64,000 nt of DNA, taken from positions 21,171,338-21,235,337 of the forward strand of contig NC_135221.1 in NCBI RefSeq assembly GCF_052324685.1, in the 5' to 3' direction. A program made the position numbers and the translations under genes. Of the stretch, positions 43,229-56,060 are shown piece by piece. The first letter of the stretch is position 1, and each line of letters opens with the position of its first letter. The stretch is from Brachyhypopomus gauderio (Eukaryota; Chordata; Actinopteri; Gymnotiformes; Hypopomidae). The notes beneath the pieces are model-generated. The model had not been told where the DNA came from, ran no database searches, and saw only the letters and a program-made list of their open reading frames with translations.

Positions 43229-44948
43229 GGTTTTGTCATACATCTCTGGTTTCAGATAGCAGTCTGTGTGAAAGTAAAGACAAGCACTTAGCTTGGTGTT
43301 TATAGGGTGCATGGGTTTTGAACATGATAATAAGATCCATGTGGGAGTGAAAGTATGCTTAAGCTCAAACTCTTGTCAACTTCGCAGTTGGACAGCACAG
43401 GCAATGTGTGCAAACACTTCCTGCGTCTATGCCATAACATAATTTTTGATTGTGGTTCTAAGAGCTCCGAGGTTTCGCTAATTTCCCCATTCGGACCAGG
43501 CCGAATGGCTGCGAAAGGTGGCATTTCTCCCACAATCCTTTGTGCATACTTGAGTGCACATGGGTCGTTGATGAGAAGCCACAATATCTGGGCGGATTCA
43601 TTTCCACCGTTTTCCGGGAGTCAGTCGTGGGGGAGTCAAGCACGGTAACCACATCCCAGAATCACGTGACGTATTCCGCACCGCCACTGGGCCGTGTCCC
43701 CCTGAATCCCACACGGCTCAGCACCCTCGCACGGCCCGTTACACTACAGAAGCCCACAACATGTTCGATTGCAGTTCTACAAAGGCGACGTAGTCAGAAC
43801 CGTTGTTAACTCAAATCTATTTTTAGTGCTTTCAAATTTGATTTCTCTTTATTGTGCATCGTCATGATCAGTGCATTACTACAAACGTTACCCATCAACC
43901 TGAGTAATTGCACTTACATAATTTGAATGAGTAATCATCTGATTTAAAAGCTGCTGAAGTTGCTGTTCAAAAACAGAAGATGCAACAAATACTATTATGT
44001 CTGTATGAAATATGAAAATGGGGTTTACAGAAAAAAAAAATTCATTTAATTCATTCATTTAATATTCATAATACTTCATTTTAATACTTCATTCAATACT
44101 ATATTTTAAATAGTGATAAGTAAACCTCACTGTGCTATGACCATATTCTTATTTAACCCATTTTTTCAGTTCTGTGTGGTCAGGATTACGACAAGTAATA
44201 TTATAATATTACTGTAGCTCTTATATACTTGAAATAAGTAAACATATGAATATATATTACAGGAATGTATAATATCATCCAAAGTAAAGAATTAAAATCC
44301 TGCGGTATGTTCTTCACATTTGATATAGTGGCAAACCGCGCAGTCCTTTGAGATGTTGGCCAGCATCTCCTGCAGGTTTTACTAGAAGGGCAACATCACC
44401 CTCTCAAGCCTGCTTTAGGGTTCTACCTTTAAGAACAAAGCTTTGCTATAGATACTCCCTCACCCTCCTATAGGAACTCTTTTTTTAATTTGACATTTTG
44501 TTGCTCACCATTTTAGACCATTGCCATTTTGACCCATCTCAGCAAGTCCTCGTTCGTTTTGGCTCTGTCGTGGTAGGTAAGCTTATTTATTCATTTAATT
44601 AAAGCATTGCTTTTCTTTTTTAAGTCTTGGCTACATCCCAAATCTTGTTGTGGTCCCTGAAGTCTATTTTTGACATCTCTAATGAAAAGGTTGACCTTCC
44701 TTTGACCTCATGGTGTCCTGTCCTCCTCCTGCTCCAACAACACGAGAACTCCACAAAATCGCCACAAAATGTATTACAGAGCTTTTGTAATATTTCACTC
44801 AATCTCATTTTCCGCCTAATTAGATTTTCTGACGCTAGAGCCACACAACTCCACACTAAAACAGTAATGTGATAAACAGAGGTCTGAAATTTGATAAGCA
44901 GGAACAACGTGGAGCAGGACTTAAAGACAGAGGCTCAGGGGACCGATC

Positions 44949-45009
44949 TGGAGGGCCTGGAGGACCTGGAGGATCTGGAGGACCTGGAGGACCTGGAGGA
45001 CCTGGAGGA
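44949..45009 (+). repeat. 9-bp minisatellite CTGGAGGAC/T
   Basis: Six to seven tandem copies of a 9-bp unit, in frame, so GPGGPG and DLEDLE ORFs appear. Confidence 0.92.
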
Positions 45010-45323
45010 GGGAAACACTCGAGTCCTGCCTTTCAACCTGATGGGGAGTGAATTACATGGACGACCTGCTATAATAATTATAATCAGAAGTTTATCATTT
45101 GAATTTGAAATTCTAAATTTAAATTAAGCTGTTATGGAGTTGTTATCTAATCAATGTAAATTTATGTAAATGTAAATTTGAATTAAAATGGAATTATGTT
45201 TGCACACACACCAGAAAAGAATGCCTTCAGAACAGCGTCAGTTTATCAAAGCCAATGCACATTTGGTATATAAACACTAACATAAAATGTTAAAATGTCT
45301 GCCTATAAAATATGAGGAGTGGA

Positions 45324-45345
45324 GGGGGGGGGGGGGGGGGGGGGG
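45324..45345 (+). repeat. Poly-G run (22 nt)
   Basis: Twenty-two consecutive G residues, followed by further G-rich sequence. Confidence 0.95.
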
Positions 45346-46777
45346 CAGGGGGCGGGTGTGGGCGGGGCAGAAGTGGCTGCATATTCATCAGCAAAGGGCA
45401 GAGACAGAAGATGTACAGTTGGCCAGTGTGGGTGTTTAGCCTGCTGGAGTGCCACGTCCCACTGAGACGTGTTTGAGGTAAACTCATTTGCATTTCTATA
45501 GGCATCACAGAGAAAATAAATCATAATTTTGCAAAAGGCCCAGCAGCCATTACAGAAAGACTGAATAGGAAAAACATGTCCCTCCATTATTTTTTACAAT
45601 TTTATCTTTTTGGTCATTGCTCCAACACAAACAGTTATTTTTATTTTTATTGACGTTCCAGGCTGGACACCCCTGATATAAGCTTAGAGCAAATCTCATG
45701 TAACCCTCTTTGCCCAAAAACAAAAACTTAAGACTCTAAGTCAGAAGCACACTACGGTTTTCCTTATTTATTAGTGTCAGGGTTGGATGGCTTAAGAATT
45801 TTATATCCAGCTTAAAGATATAGTGGCGCTCCAACTGTAATCGCTGTGAAAGGGACCAGCCTGGTTTGAATAAGCATAATCAGTCCACAGACTAGCCATA
45901 GAACAGGCGTGTACACCGTGTGTTAACTTCATGTTCTCATTCAGCTTGGTGCATCTCGCCATCATCAAACATTTTACTTCCATATTCTTCATGTGTTAGT
46001 ATAACATCGACAGCAATGGATGATGTCCTGTGCTAATGAGGTAGGACCGCAGGCCCCATAAGGTGTCCAAAAGGCAATCCCTGAGTTTCGGGCTTTATGG
46101 CTTACGCTTTGTGTTATACAGTACAAGTATGTGCACACTAATTAGTATGTATATCTTAGTGAGACTTTCCCTCGTTATATATAAAAAATGAAGCAGAAAT
46201 GTGTATAAAATGCATATACGTAGGAAATAATTAAAAAAAAAACTAATATACTTACAATATTGTTAATATTAAGTTTTATTTTATTTGTTTATTCTCTCAA
46301 TCAACGTAGAGCTGTACTATATTCTTAATGTTTATTTACTGTATGTACAAGTTTACGAAAGCTATTTGACAAATCAAGCATCCGCGCTACACAGCAGAAC
46401 CAAGAGTTTGGGCACGATTGAGTCGAGCGACAGAACCCGACCCTGAAGACGGGGGAATCACAAACTAACCTGTGCGCTCTTCGCAATACACTGAATGCAT
46501 CATCGCCATCTCATCACCAGAGATCCTGCTCAGTCACAATTAACGAATTACTTTCGACATATAAAATGCTCCATCAACTTTTAGTGAGATTTATACAAAT
46601 AAACCGCATGGTCAATTTGTGTCAGCACGCTGGCCAAGGGACGGCGTGGCAGTGTTTTACAGCAACGATCGCTGGAATTCGAGTCTTCTTCACACCGATG
46701 TGGACGTGTGGACATCGGTGCTGCTCGTGACGTCCTCCGTGGCTGGGCGAGCGTGGTGCTCACTCCTCTCGCTGTCT

Positions 46778-46887
46778 TCAGCTGCGTGTGCTGTAGAGGT
46801 CCGCGTCCTCTGGGTTAGACTGGCCAAAGTCCATCAGCCTGGGATCTGTTCCATGACCAGACGTCTCAGACGGACCAGACGGAACAG
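46778..46887 (-). CDS. apool: apool last coding exon
   Basis: The acceptor is cctcccctgtcag/CTGTTC, chosen over upstream AGs because only this one restores phase 1. It encodes (A)VPSGPSETSGHGTDPR, then LMDFGQSNPEDADLYSTRS and stop. Confidence 0.9.
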
Positions 46888-49477
46888 CTGACAGGGGAGG
46901 ATTGTAAACAGAGCACTGGTGCTTGATCAGGCCGAACACAGGCAAGCCCTTCCTGGCCATGAAAAGCTCCGAGTTCAGCTAATGTTTAGATGGCCTACCT
47001 GTGGGAGTACTGACGACCCCTGAAGACTGTAAAGAAGGCAACTCTGATGAAGTGGTGTTGTTTTCCTTAGGAGTCTCCAAGATGTCTTCGTCAACAGGGA
47101 CCACGGTGTGTTCTGCGTGGGCTAAGACAGCATCTGAATCTGGGAGCACTGCGGCCAGAACCTCCGGGGACGTCTCCTCTACTCTCTGGGCCTCAGACGC
47201 TTCATCTATTAATACGGTCTGAGTACCTGAAACCTTGCCCAAAGGTTCAGGACATGGTGCCAACTTGAGAGTGAATAATAGATGCAAAGAAGCAAAATGT
47301 TATTTTCCCATAGACTATTCTTCACATTAGTCTATGGGATTATTATACATCATTTTACTGCCATCTAGTGGCCAAGATGTTTTAGAGGTTCATTATTAAA
47401 TCTATTTTAAATGTGGCTGCATCCATGGGAATGACCTGCTCTGTGGAGCATAAACTTTAAACTTAGGACTACAAAACAATTTAATTCTTCATTTCATGAG
47501 AAATACATTTTATAGAATACTATTATTACTAATAATCACTTTCATAAAGGTGAAATATTTAATGAGGTAAAACACTAAAATGTTTTGTTAGTAAAAATCT
47601 GCTTTCATTTTTGTGCAAATTAAAGTAAACCTTCAATATAATATGAAAGTGAATTACAAATATATCCATATGAAAGTAAAATGCATATAATTATTTTGGT
47701 ACCTGTTCTGGTGTGTAATCCTTATTTCAAATTCGCCTTCAACTCTAACAACTGTTAAGACGGACCACGTGGTTGTTAAGACGGACCACGTGGTTGTTAA
47801 GATGGACCACGTGGTTGTTAAGACGGAACACCTGGGTGTCGTGCTTGAATGTCGTACCTCTAAACTGGCGGCTACCGTTTCATCTGATCTCCATAGCGAT
47901 GCCACAGTTGCACTTGTCCACCGAGAGGCCGTGTACATCGTCTTTCCACCCACCTAAATGAGAAGAACACAACATGGACGAGCTCGTCGTACCAACTTCA
48001 AGGCCTTGACAGAATGGTGGAGTAACGATACTCTGACATTTCACCTTCACGATGGCTATAGTCTGCACGGGGTAACAGATGGCAAATCCTGCAGTGGTTA
48101 AACTTAAAGGAAGAACCATCCTCTTTAGACGCGACCCTGAAGTGCAAGAATAAAACAATCAAACACAACCGTCAGTTTGGTCAACGACTAAGTGTCTTGT
48201 AGGGACTCTTTTTATAATGAAGCTGAAGGGATCTAGCCAAACATTAATCAAATACTTTATTGTCAAGCCAATATTAAGGAATGCGAATGCAACTAGTGTG
48301 TTGTGATTTACCTTTTCTTGCGAGAATCACACCAGCCAAACCAGACACAGTGATTACAGCCACCCTGGGGACAAACCCAGATGGAGGATCTTTCAGAAAG
48401 TGGTAGATATCTGTAACGCAACACGCCAGGGGACAAAAGATGCAGAGAGATGATGAGTTTAAAACTTTTGGTTCAAAATAACCAAGAAAACAACCAGCCT
48501 GTATCGGTTCCTTACCCTCTCCACCATGGTAGACGTTCACGGCCGTCACTTTCACAGACACAAAAGCACTCTGAATAAAGTCATTAGAACAGTGGTTAAG
48601 AGTCAAACACAGTCTCAACAGTCTGCTCACGTTTATTTCAACAGGTGATTTTTGATGCGTTATGCTGAATCATATTGAATCATATTGTTGAAGTGATATG
48701 AGGTTCCTACTTTAATACTCATCAGACACGACTGCAGACCTCCCCTGAGTTTACCAAGACCAGTCTGCAGGAGTCCCGGTTCTTTCTCCGTGTAGTGGTG
48801 GCACTGGTGGAGGCTCGTGTAGACGGACAGCTGTGGAGGAAACGGACGGAGAAACAGCTCACTTAGAAGACAAACCCCCTTTACGTGAAGATAACCTGTG
48901 CGAGAGCTACTAAGTACAATGACTGATGGTCAAATCTTGGGTATGTGTTGCAAACAGCTAGGTAGAGATGTGATGTGTTGGACAGATGTACATAACTGGG
49001 TGATCTAGCTGGTTAAGACAGGTAAGTTCTTTACCTCCCGAGGTGAGATCACTCCTGTTGGACTCTCCTTCACACGGATGGAGGCGATGCCCAGGACTGC
49101 GGGCACTGCCACCACTGGGACTAACTGGGCACATGAGAGGCGTTTAAAATGCGTTTAGAGATGAAAAGGGCTCGATGAAAATCTCTTTATTTCTCGGGTC
49201 TGCCAATAGACGAGTCTGTCGTGTTAACCTGAATTAACGAGCGTTTCTACAGCCAGCAGGTCCGAGTGTGAATGTGACGATGAACTAACAGGTGAGACAT
49301 GTCCACTTAGTTCTGGACACACCGCCCGCTCTTCATGACTACAGCTAGCTGGGCAATATCTTAAATACACACTGAACTAATACACACTGATCCTTTAGTT
49401 TACGTTGTATCTTCAGGCCGCATTCGCTGATAAACATATATTAGCTGTTTTAAAGGTGGTTTTACCTTGTAAGACAT
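46778..49477 (-). CDS. apool: MICOS complex subunit MIC27 (apolipoprotein O-like), complete, 9 exons
   Basis: MIC27 sits in the inner mitochondrial membrane as part of MICOS and helps keep crista junctions. Nine exons in continuous phase give 312 aa: MSYKLVPVVAVPAVLGIASI at the N terminus, LSVYTS then YTEKEPG (family IYTAPxxxxxYVEEQPG), DIYHFLKDPPSGFVPR (93-108), hydrophobic VAVITVSGLAGVILARKG (109-126), RLKR and a second hydrophobic segment LSLTTAGFAICYPVQTIAIV (136-155), then a long acidic linker and the conserved end DPRLMDFGQSNPEDADLYST-RS. The VITVSGLAG/ARKGS pair and the STRS tail match APOOL rather than APOO. Human APOOL is 268 aa; the extra length is in the linker (about 190-276). Spacers between exons are small (about 140-600 bp). 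Exon borders come from phase and GT-AG only. Confidence 0.92.
46999..47263 (-). CDS. apool: apool coding exon 8 (acidic linker)
   Basis: The acceptor is ttcactctcaag/TTGGCA and the donor CCCACAG/gtaggc. It encodes LAPCPEPLGKVSGTQTVLID, an Asp/Glu-rich middle and SSGVVSTPT. Phase 0 in and phase 1 out fit both neighbours. Poorly conserved family region; borders less certain. Confidence 0.78.
47358..47371 (-). promoter_or_regulatory. CTCF-like motif (perfect core) in apool intron 7
   Basis: The minus strand reads CCACTAGATGGCAG, matching CCASYAGRKGGCRS at all 14 positions. Binding is inferred. Confidence 0.4.
47753..47836 (-). repeat. 21-bp tandem repeat in apool intron 7, about 4 copies
   Basis: Units of gttaagacggaccacgtggt; three intact copies hold the palindromic E-box CCACGTGG, and the last is degenerate. 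Confidence 0.93.
47858..47953 (-). CDS. apool: apool coding exon 7
   Basis: The acceptor is ctcatttag/GTGGGT and the donor TTAGAG/gtacga. It encodes VGGKTMYTASRWTSATVA then SLWRSDETVAASLE, aligning with the KVYATSQQIFGAVKSLW region of human APOOL. Confidence 0.92.
48045..48136 (-). CDS. apool: apool coding exon 6
   Basis: The acceptor is gcacttcag/GGTCGC and the donor GTGAAG/gtgaaa. It encodes (G)SRLKRMVLPLSLTTAGF then AICYPVQTIAIVK. Confidence 0.95.
48312..48410 (-). CDS. apool: apool coding exon 5
   Basis: The acceptor is gcgttacag/ATATCT and the donor GAAAAG/gtaaat. It encodes (D)IYHFLKDPPSGFVPR and VAVITVSGLAGVILARK. Confidence 0.95.
48516..48570 (-). CDS. apool: apool coding exon 4
   Basis: The acceptor is tttattcag/AGTGCT and the donor GGAGAG/gtaagg. 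It encodes SAFVSVKVTAVNVYHGGE plus one base. A shift of 2 nt at the acceptor cannot be excluded by eye. Confidence 0.82.
48711..48830 (-). CDS. apool: apool coding exon 3
   Basis: The acceptor is cctccacag/CTGTCC and the donor ATTAAA/gtagga. It encodes LSVYTSLHQCHHYTEKEPG, then LLQTGLGKLRGGLQSCLMS-IK. Confidence 0.92.
49035..49124 (-). CDS. apool: apool coding exon 2
   Basis: The acceptor is gtgcccag/TTAGTC and the donor CGGGAG/gtaaag. It encodes LVPVVAVPAVLGIASIRVKE and SPTGVISPRE, equivalent to the MIC27 N-terminal hydrophobic segment. Confidence 0.88.
49466..49477 (-). CDS. apool: apool coding exon 1 (4 codons)
   Basis: ATGTCTTACAAG/gtaaaa encodes MSYK. The start is overlapped by the stop of a short upstream ORF (TGATG). 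Confidence 0.8.
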
Positions 49478-49500
49478 CACGTTTCCTTCACCCTTGTCAT
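49477..49500 (-). promoter_or_regulatory. Short uORF overlapping the apool start codon
   Basis: ATG at 49500-49498 opens an 8-codon ORF (7 aa, MTRVKET) whose TGA overlaps the main ATG as TGATG. It is relevant only if transcription starts above 49,500, which the sequence does not show. Confidence 0.5.
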
Positions 49501-49552
49501 TCAGTGTTTCTGTTCTTCTTCAGGCTTGTGTTGCAGTAACACAGTTAAAGCT

Positions 49553-50069
49553 TTACTGCCCTCTACTGTCTTTTACTGCACACTACTGCCCTCTACTGTC
49601 CTATACTGCTCTCTACTGCCCTCTACTGTCCTATACTGCTCTCTACTGTCCTATACTGCTCTCTACTGCCCTCTACTGCCCTCTACTGTCCTATACTGCT
49701 CTCTACTGCCCTCTACTGTCCTATACTGCTCTCTACTGCCCTCTACTCTCCTATACTGCTCTCCACTGCCCTCTACTGCCCTCTACTGTCCTATACTGTC
49801 CTATACTGCTCTCTACTGCCCTCTACTGCCCACTACTGCCCTCTAATGTCCTCTACTGCCCTCTACTGCCCACTACTGCCCTCTAATGTCCTCTACTGCC
49901 CTCTACTGCCCACTACTGCCCTCTAATGTCCTCTACTGCCCTCTACTGCCCACTACTGCCCTCTACTGTCCTATACTGTCCTATACTGCTCTCTACTGCC
50001 CTCTACTGCCCACTACTGCCATCTACTGCCCTCTACTGTCCTCTACTGCCCTCTACTGTCCTCTAATGG
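49553..50069 (+). repeat. Decamer minisatellite CTCTACTGCC, about 52 copies
   Basis: Strict 10-bp phase over 517 bp. The unit is ctctactgcc with variants ctctactgtc, ctatactgct, cactactgcc and ctctaatgtc, arranged in longer 30-40-bp patterns. It begins about 75 bp upstream of the apool start codon. Plus-strand ORFs across it are repeat artefacts. Confidence 0.97.
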
Positions 50070-50192
50070 CCAAACACTTCCTAATCTATTGAAGAACGAA
50101 TTTGTTCTTAGATCATATATCCTGATGAACTTTCACCAAAACATCTGGCTGAATGAAAGACAACATTCCGTAAAAACACAAAACATATTAAT

Positions 50193-51031
50193 TAGTGGTG
50201 GGCCATTAACGGCGTTAACGGCGGTCGTTAATTTGATACTCTTATCGGGCGATATAAAAATTATCGCCGAACTTAATCTATTTTTAAAGTTGGGTTGGGA
50301 ACTGGGTCAAAATGGGTAAACAAACTAGGATGACTTTCAACTTGATAGTTTAGCTCGGCTGTATTCCTAACCAAATTGCACAGTAGGGGCGAGAACGAGT
50401 TTTTAAACCTGTGAATTACAAATCGTACGTGTTTTTACATGGATGCAGCCACGAAGTCGCCAGGTTTGCTTAATGGAAAATTCATTTTTAGGAACGTAAA
50501 GTGTTACCGGAGCGGAGCTCGGAGCGGTCGTTTTCTGCATGGTCCTAGCGCTAGATTCGTCGCTATTTAAATATTTCTTTTTAACCGTTAAAACTACAGA
50601 GGACCAAAACTGACTTTTGAAAATTACGTCCGTGAAGTTAAATGTACTAAATGTTGGCTTACATTTCAAATATCATGTTTAGCTGAATAAACATGTTATT
50701 TAATGTACAGTATGTAGGCTTACAAATTCATGTTTAACTGAATAAACCGTTGAACACGAGTAGCCTACACTTTATTGATCATGTTTTTTTTTCTTCAAGT
50801 ATCAAAGTAGAACAGCTTCCTCAAGCAGTCATTGATGCATTTTGGAAACAGGAGATGAGCCCCTGGTCTAATGCACCCTCTGTATTAAGAAACCCTATCT
50901 CAAAAACTGACTTTTAGTAATTACTTGGGTAGCACGCATATGAGCCATTTTAATATAGATTAATCTAGATTAATTTCAAGATTTCAGTGAGATTAATCTA
51001 GATTAAAAAAATGTATCTATGCCCACCCCTA
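50193..51031. mobile_element. hAT-like non-autonomous element, 839 bp
   Basis: The ends are TAGTGGTGGGC and, inverted, TAGGGGTGGGC (one mismatch), flanked by 8-bp near-duplicates atattaat (50185-50192) and atattaaa (51032-51039). The 8-bp target size and TAG(G/T)GGTG ends fit hAT. The interior has repeated attaatctagatta words near the right end and no transposase ORF. Confidence 0.7.
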
Positions 51032-51039
51032 ATATTAAA

Positions 51040-51987
51040 TATTATATGGATTTTAGATACTTTTTATTCCGGATATGGTAAGGTTGTAAACAAAAACTGA
51101 ATACATAGCTAGACGAATTTTAAAATAGACATAAATCATTTACCATAAATTTTCATAAGCTACTGTCATAAACACTGCTGAGAACTAGTGTCACATTATC
51201 ACTGGTGTGTTACCAGAGACATTACACAAGTTTTTGTTGTTGTTGTTGGTGGTGGTGTTTGTGTGTTTGTTTGTTTTTTCTTGTAGTGTGCTTGTAGGTG
51301 ACTGTTCCTAAACATCATAGAAAATGATGGTTTGTGGCTGGTTATCTTCAGTTTGTGTTAAAGTCACCTTCTGGTAAAGGTAGGGGTCTTAAGCTCTTTA
51401 AGAAACACCATGGTCCACAACATATGCGGGTTTAGTATCTACAAGTTTTGGCTTCAATCTGCCAGAGCTCTCTTGCTAACATCACCAGGATATAATCAAA
51501 GTCCGTACAACAACTATTTTAATAGATTCTCTTCTGCTTCCAAAGGAAGTGATTTGGCGCCCCTTAGTGGACATTTGAAGAGATGGCATGGGGAATTGTG
51601 CTTACGTCACTCTTCTAGGAAGCAGGATTTTATCATTTTATCATTCTGTCCATTAAAACTGTGAAGCTGTATCTAGAGCAGTCTGACATTCCCCACAATG
51701 TAGAGAGCAGCCTGAACAATGAACAGAAGAGGAGAAAACTATGGACATGCTAGATACAAAAATACTTAGTCCTTAAAACATTTGGTCCCTATAATACTTT
51801 CATGTTTGGATTTAAATAGATTTTATGTTTTTATGTTATGTGTTGTTTATAAATATTCTTGGTTAAAGATTTAAGGCCACAGTCCATGGCTATGGGGACT
51901 AGAAATAAACAATCTAAGCAATGCATTTTAAAATAAAGTACTAATTGTGAATGCAGGCCACATTATTTTTAAATCCATGTTATGGTG
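51040..51987. other. Spacer between two transposons
   Basis: About 0.95 kb with a (TTG)n-like patch near 51,232-51,275 and a CTCF-like word (minus strand, 51557-51570, CCACTAAGGGGCGC, one mismatch). No gene recognised. Confidence 0.6.
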
Positions 51988-51989
51988 TA

Positions 51990-53607
<1,618 letters not shown>

Positions 53608-53609
53608 TA

Positions 53610-54134
53610 ACTAATATTGGAACTCTAGAATATTGGATTTCACCGGTGTGGCTACAAACAACAAAGTGTCTTTAGTGATCTCTTGTTAATTGGCTTATTT
53701 GGGCCAATTAGGTACCTAGGTGAACTGACCACTAATCAAAATTGCTTCCTCTCATCTACATTAAAATGTAATTTTTTTCCCTTTTCATTTTAATCTTCTA
53801 AACCGTCTTGTTATAAATGCCCCTGCATTTCAGCCAGTGAGAGCAAAAATTCCCTTAAAAGTGATCCTATATTTAATCTCACTAGACTCATCCTTGTTCT
53901 AATCTGTACTCGTGTCCTTGTTCTAATCTGTACTCACGTCCTTGTTTTGCACAGGTTAATACCAGGTTATGAACAATCTGAGTTTGGCTGTACAAGACAG
54001 AGCGCAATTTTTACCCCAAATGAATGAAAATGAGCTAGGCTAGTCAGTATGCATGTTTATTTTTGATTTGATGGTTCTAAAGTCTGTAGTGTTTATCCAT
54101 TATTTTTAACCATATCAGACACGACACGTTTTAT
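53610..54134. other. Spacer downstream of the Tc1 element
   Basis: Half a kilobase of AT-rich sequence with a short tandem (ccttgttctaatctgtactc, twice near 53,890-53,935). No gene recognised. Confidence 0.6.
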
Positions 54135-54787
54135 AGTACAGTGAAGTTATTTTATTGAAGTCAAAGTTACAACGGAAGTTTACAATCTGGATTTCTGTTA
54201 ATATATATTTGTATATACGAAACAAAAAAGCTACTTTAGGAAGAATAAATGTCATTTGCTTTTTTAAATATCTTCTCTTTATAATATAATGTACAGAATA
54301 ACAGTTGACTAGTAGTAATATCCTTGAAAAAGAGCAATATGTTCCTTTTTTAATGTCGCAGTGCAACTTACATCTTACACACCTGTGCAACGTACTATGA
54401 GGAGTACACTCCTTTAAGAACACACACTGGAGTCCCATCTGACTGATCTTAGAAGATTGACCCATTATTAAATACAAAGTAAAAGAAAGGAATAACTCAA
54501 TTTTCTGTTTATTTTTCATAAACAGAAAATAACTAAATTTGACGGCAAAGCAAAGAAAGTCAAGTTTGATGTACTTGCTGTTTTTGTGAAGCTTAAAAAA
54601 ACACCCAAATAGAAAGTGTTGTGGTCTGTCTGGAGGACACTCACTTTGTGCTAATGGCCAGTTAGTAATACAGTGCTCCTTTGGTCAGGGCTTTACTCCT
54701 GTTTAAAGGCTTGTAACAATGCAGTTACTTTGGCATCTCACAGTGAACACACTGTTTTAAAGCTACAATCAGTACTCTCCCCCTTTA

Positions 54788-54808
54788 CCCCCCCCCCCCC
54801 CCCCCCCC
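54788..54808 (+). repeat. Poly-C run (21 nt)
   Basis: Twenty-one consecutive C residues. Confidence 0.95.
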
Positions 54809-56005
54809 AAGCATGTTTCTGTTTATGCCATGTACAAATGTATGCCCTTGGAGTAGTTTGATTACCATTTCTCCCAAAAGTGGTTAATTAGAATGTATTT
54901 AACAGAAAGGAAAGTCAAAGCCACACTGATTGTAGCAGTATTGATCAGCACAGTGAGGGTGAGTCCTTGGCCTGCTCGAGTTTTACTTTAGGTAAGTAAA
55001 CAATAGTGAATATTTCATATTGTGATGTTGCATGTGCCGCTACATCAGGTAAAGGTCTGCAGTATTTTCCAAACCAGCAAGATTCATGAAACAGTAAAAC
55101 AAGACCATGTTTACACCAGGAGAACTTAACACCATTTACAGTGTTGCAGTGTGTGTGGAGATATGTACATATTTTGGTTTCATTTCTCTCATCTCCACTC
55201 ATCAGTGTATCAGTGTAGGCTCAGGAATGCTGCTTGGCATCTGAAAAATGATTCATTTATGTCCAGATTTGTTATGTTGGCCAGTAAAAGATCTATTTGG
55301 ATACTGACTTTATTTCAGTATACATGCATTGAATCAGTACCAGTAGTTCTCACTCAACTCAGTACTCAGCAAATGAAAAAATCTTTTGTGCTCTTTGTAA
55401 ATAATCCAGTTGACAGGCAATATATATGTTCTACTTTCTTATAATCAGAATACATTGTAAAATGTTTCCCTCTATGGTTCAATTTCAAACACATGCTTTG
55501 AAATACTTTTGCACCTTAATCCTCGATAAAATAGCTTTTAACTGGTAAATGTTTTTCAATTTGGCTTTAAATCAGGGAATATGAGAATTTGACAATCCTG
55601 CTAATACAATAAAACATATAGTAATGTGAAGGACTATCTGTAGAAATATTTCAGATAGACTGCACACATCTCCTTTTACTGTACAACCAAACGTCTGCCT
55701 GTCCATCAGGCTTCTCTGCTGTTAAGATGACCCTTGTTGCAGTGATAAAAGTGCATTCTTTTGCATCCTTACAATAATTACACGGAATATCACACCCTCC
55801 CTAATAATGTGCTTGTATTTGCTCATATGTGAAACTGCAGCACAAGTTAGGACTACAACAAGAACCTGTCTAATCAAGCAAACAAAATAAATTATAATAA
55901 AAGCAACAGAGTCCATAAACTCTAGAAAGTCAATCAGTCTAATACCAGAATGGGATATTCCATCTACACCTTTTAAGCAACAAGTAACCGTTCAAGCAAT
56001 GTACT

Positions 56006-56012
<7 letters not shown>

Positions 56013-56057
<45 letters not shown>
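56013..56057 (+). repeat. (TA)n microsatellite
   Basis: About 22 TA units. Confidence 0.96.

Positions 56058-56060
<3 letters not shown>

Larger units (their letters stand above)
38782..46777. other. Intergenic region agtr2 to apool (8 kb)
   Basis: No gene recognised on either strand; ORFs are short or repeat-driven. It holds the tandem repeats listed separately and two CACGTG-containing words (39,762-39,775 and near 43,663). The apool 3'UTR occupies an undefined part just below 46,778. Confidence 0.6.

Noticed and set aside
46888..46960. Extending the last apool exon upstream through YNPPLSAV
   Set aside because: The frame is open, but the phase of the preceding donor fits only the acceptor at 46888/46887, which also has the best pyrimidine tract.
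49494..50092. Plus-strand ORFs of repeated LLPSTVLYC type
   Set aside because: Translation of the decamer minisatellite.
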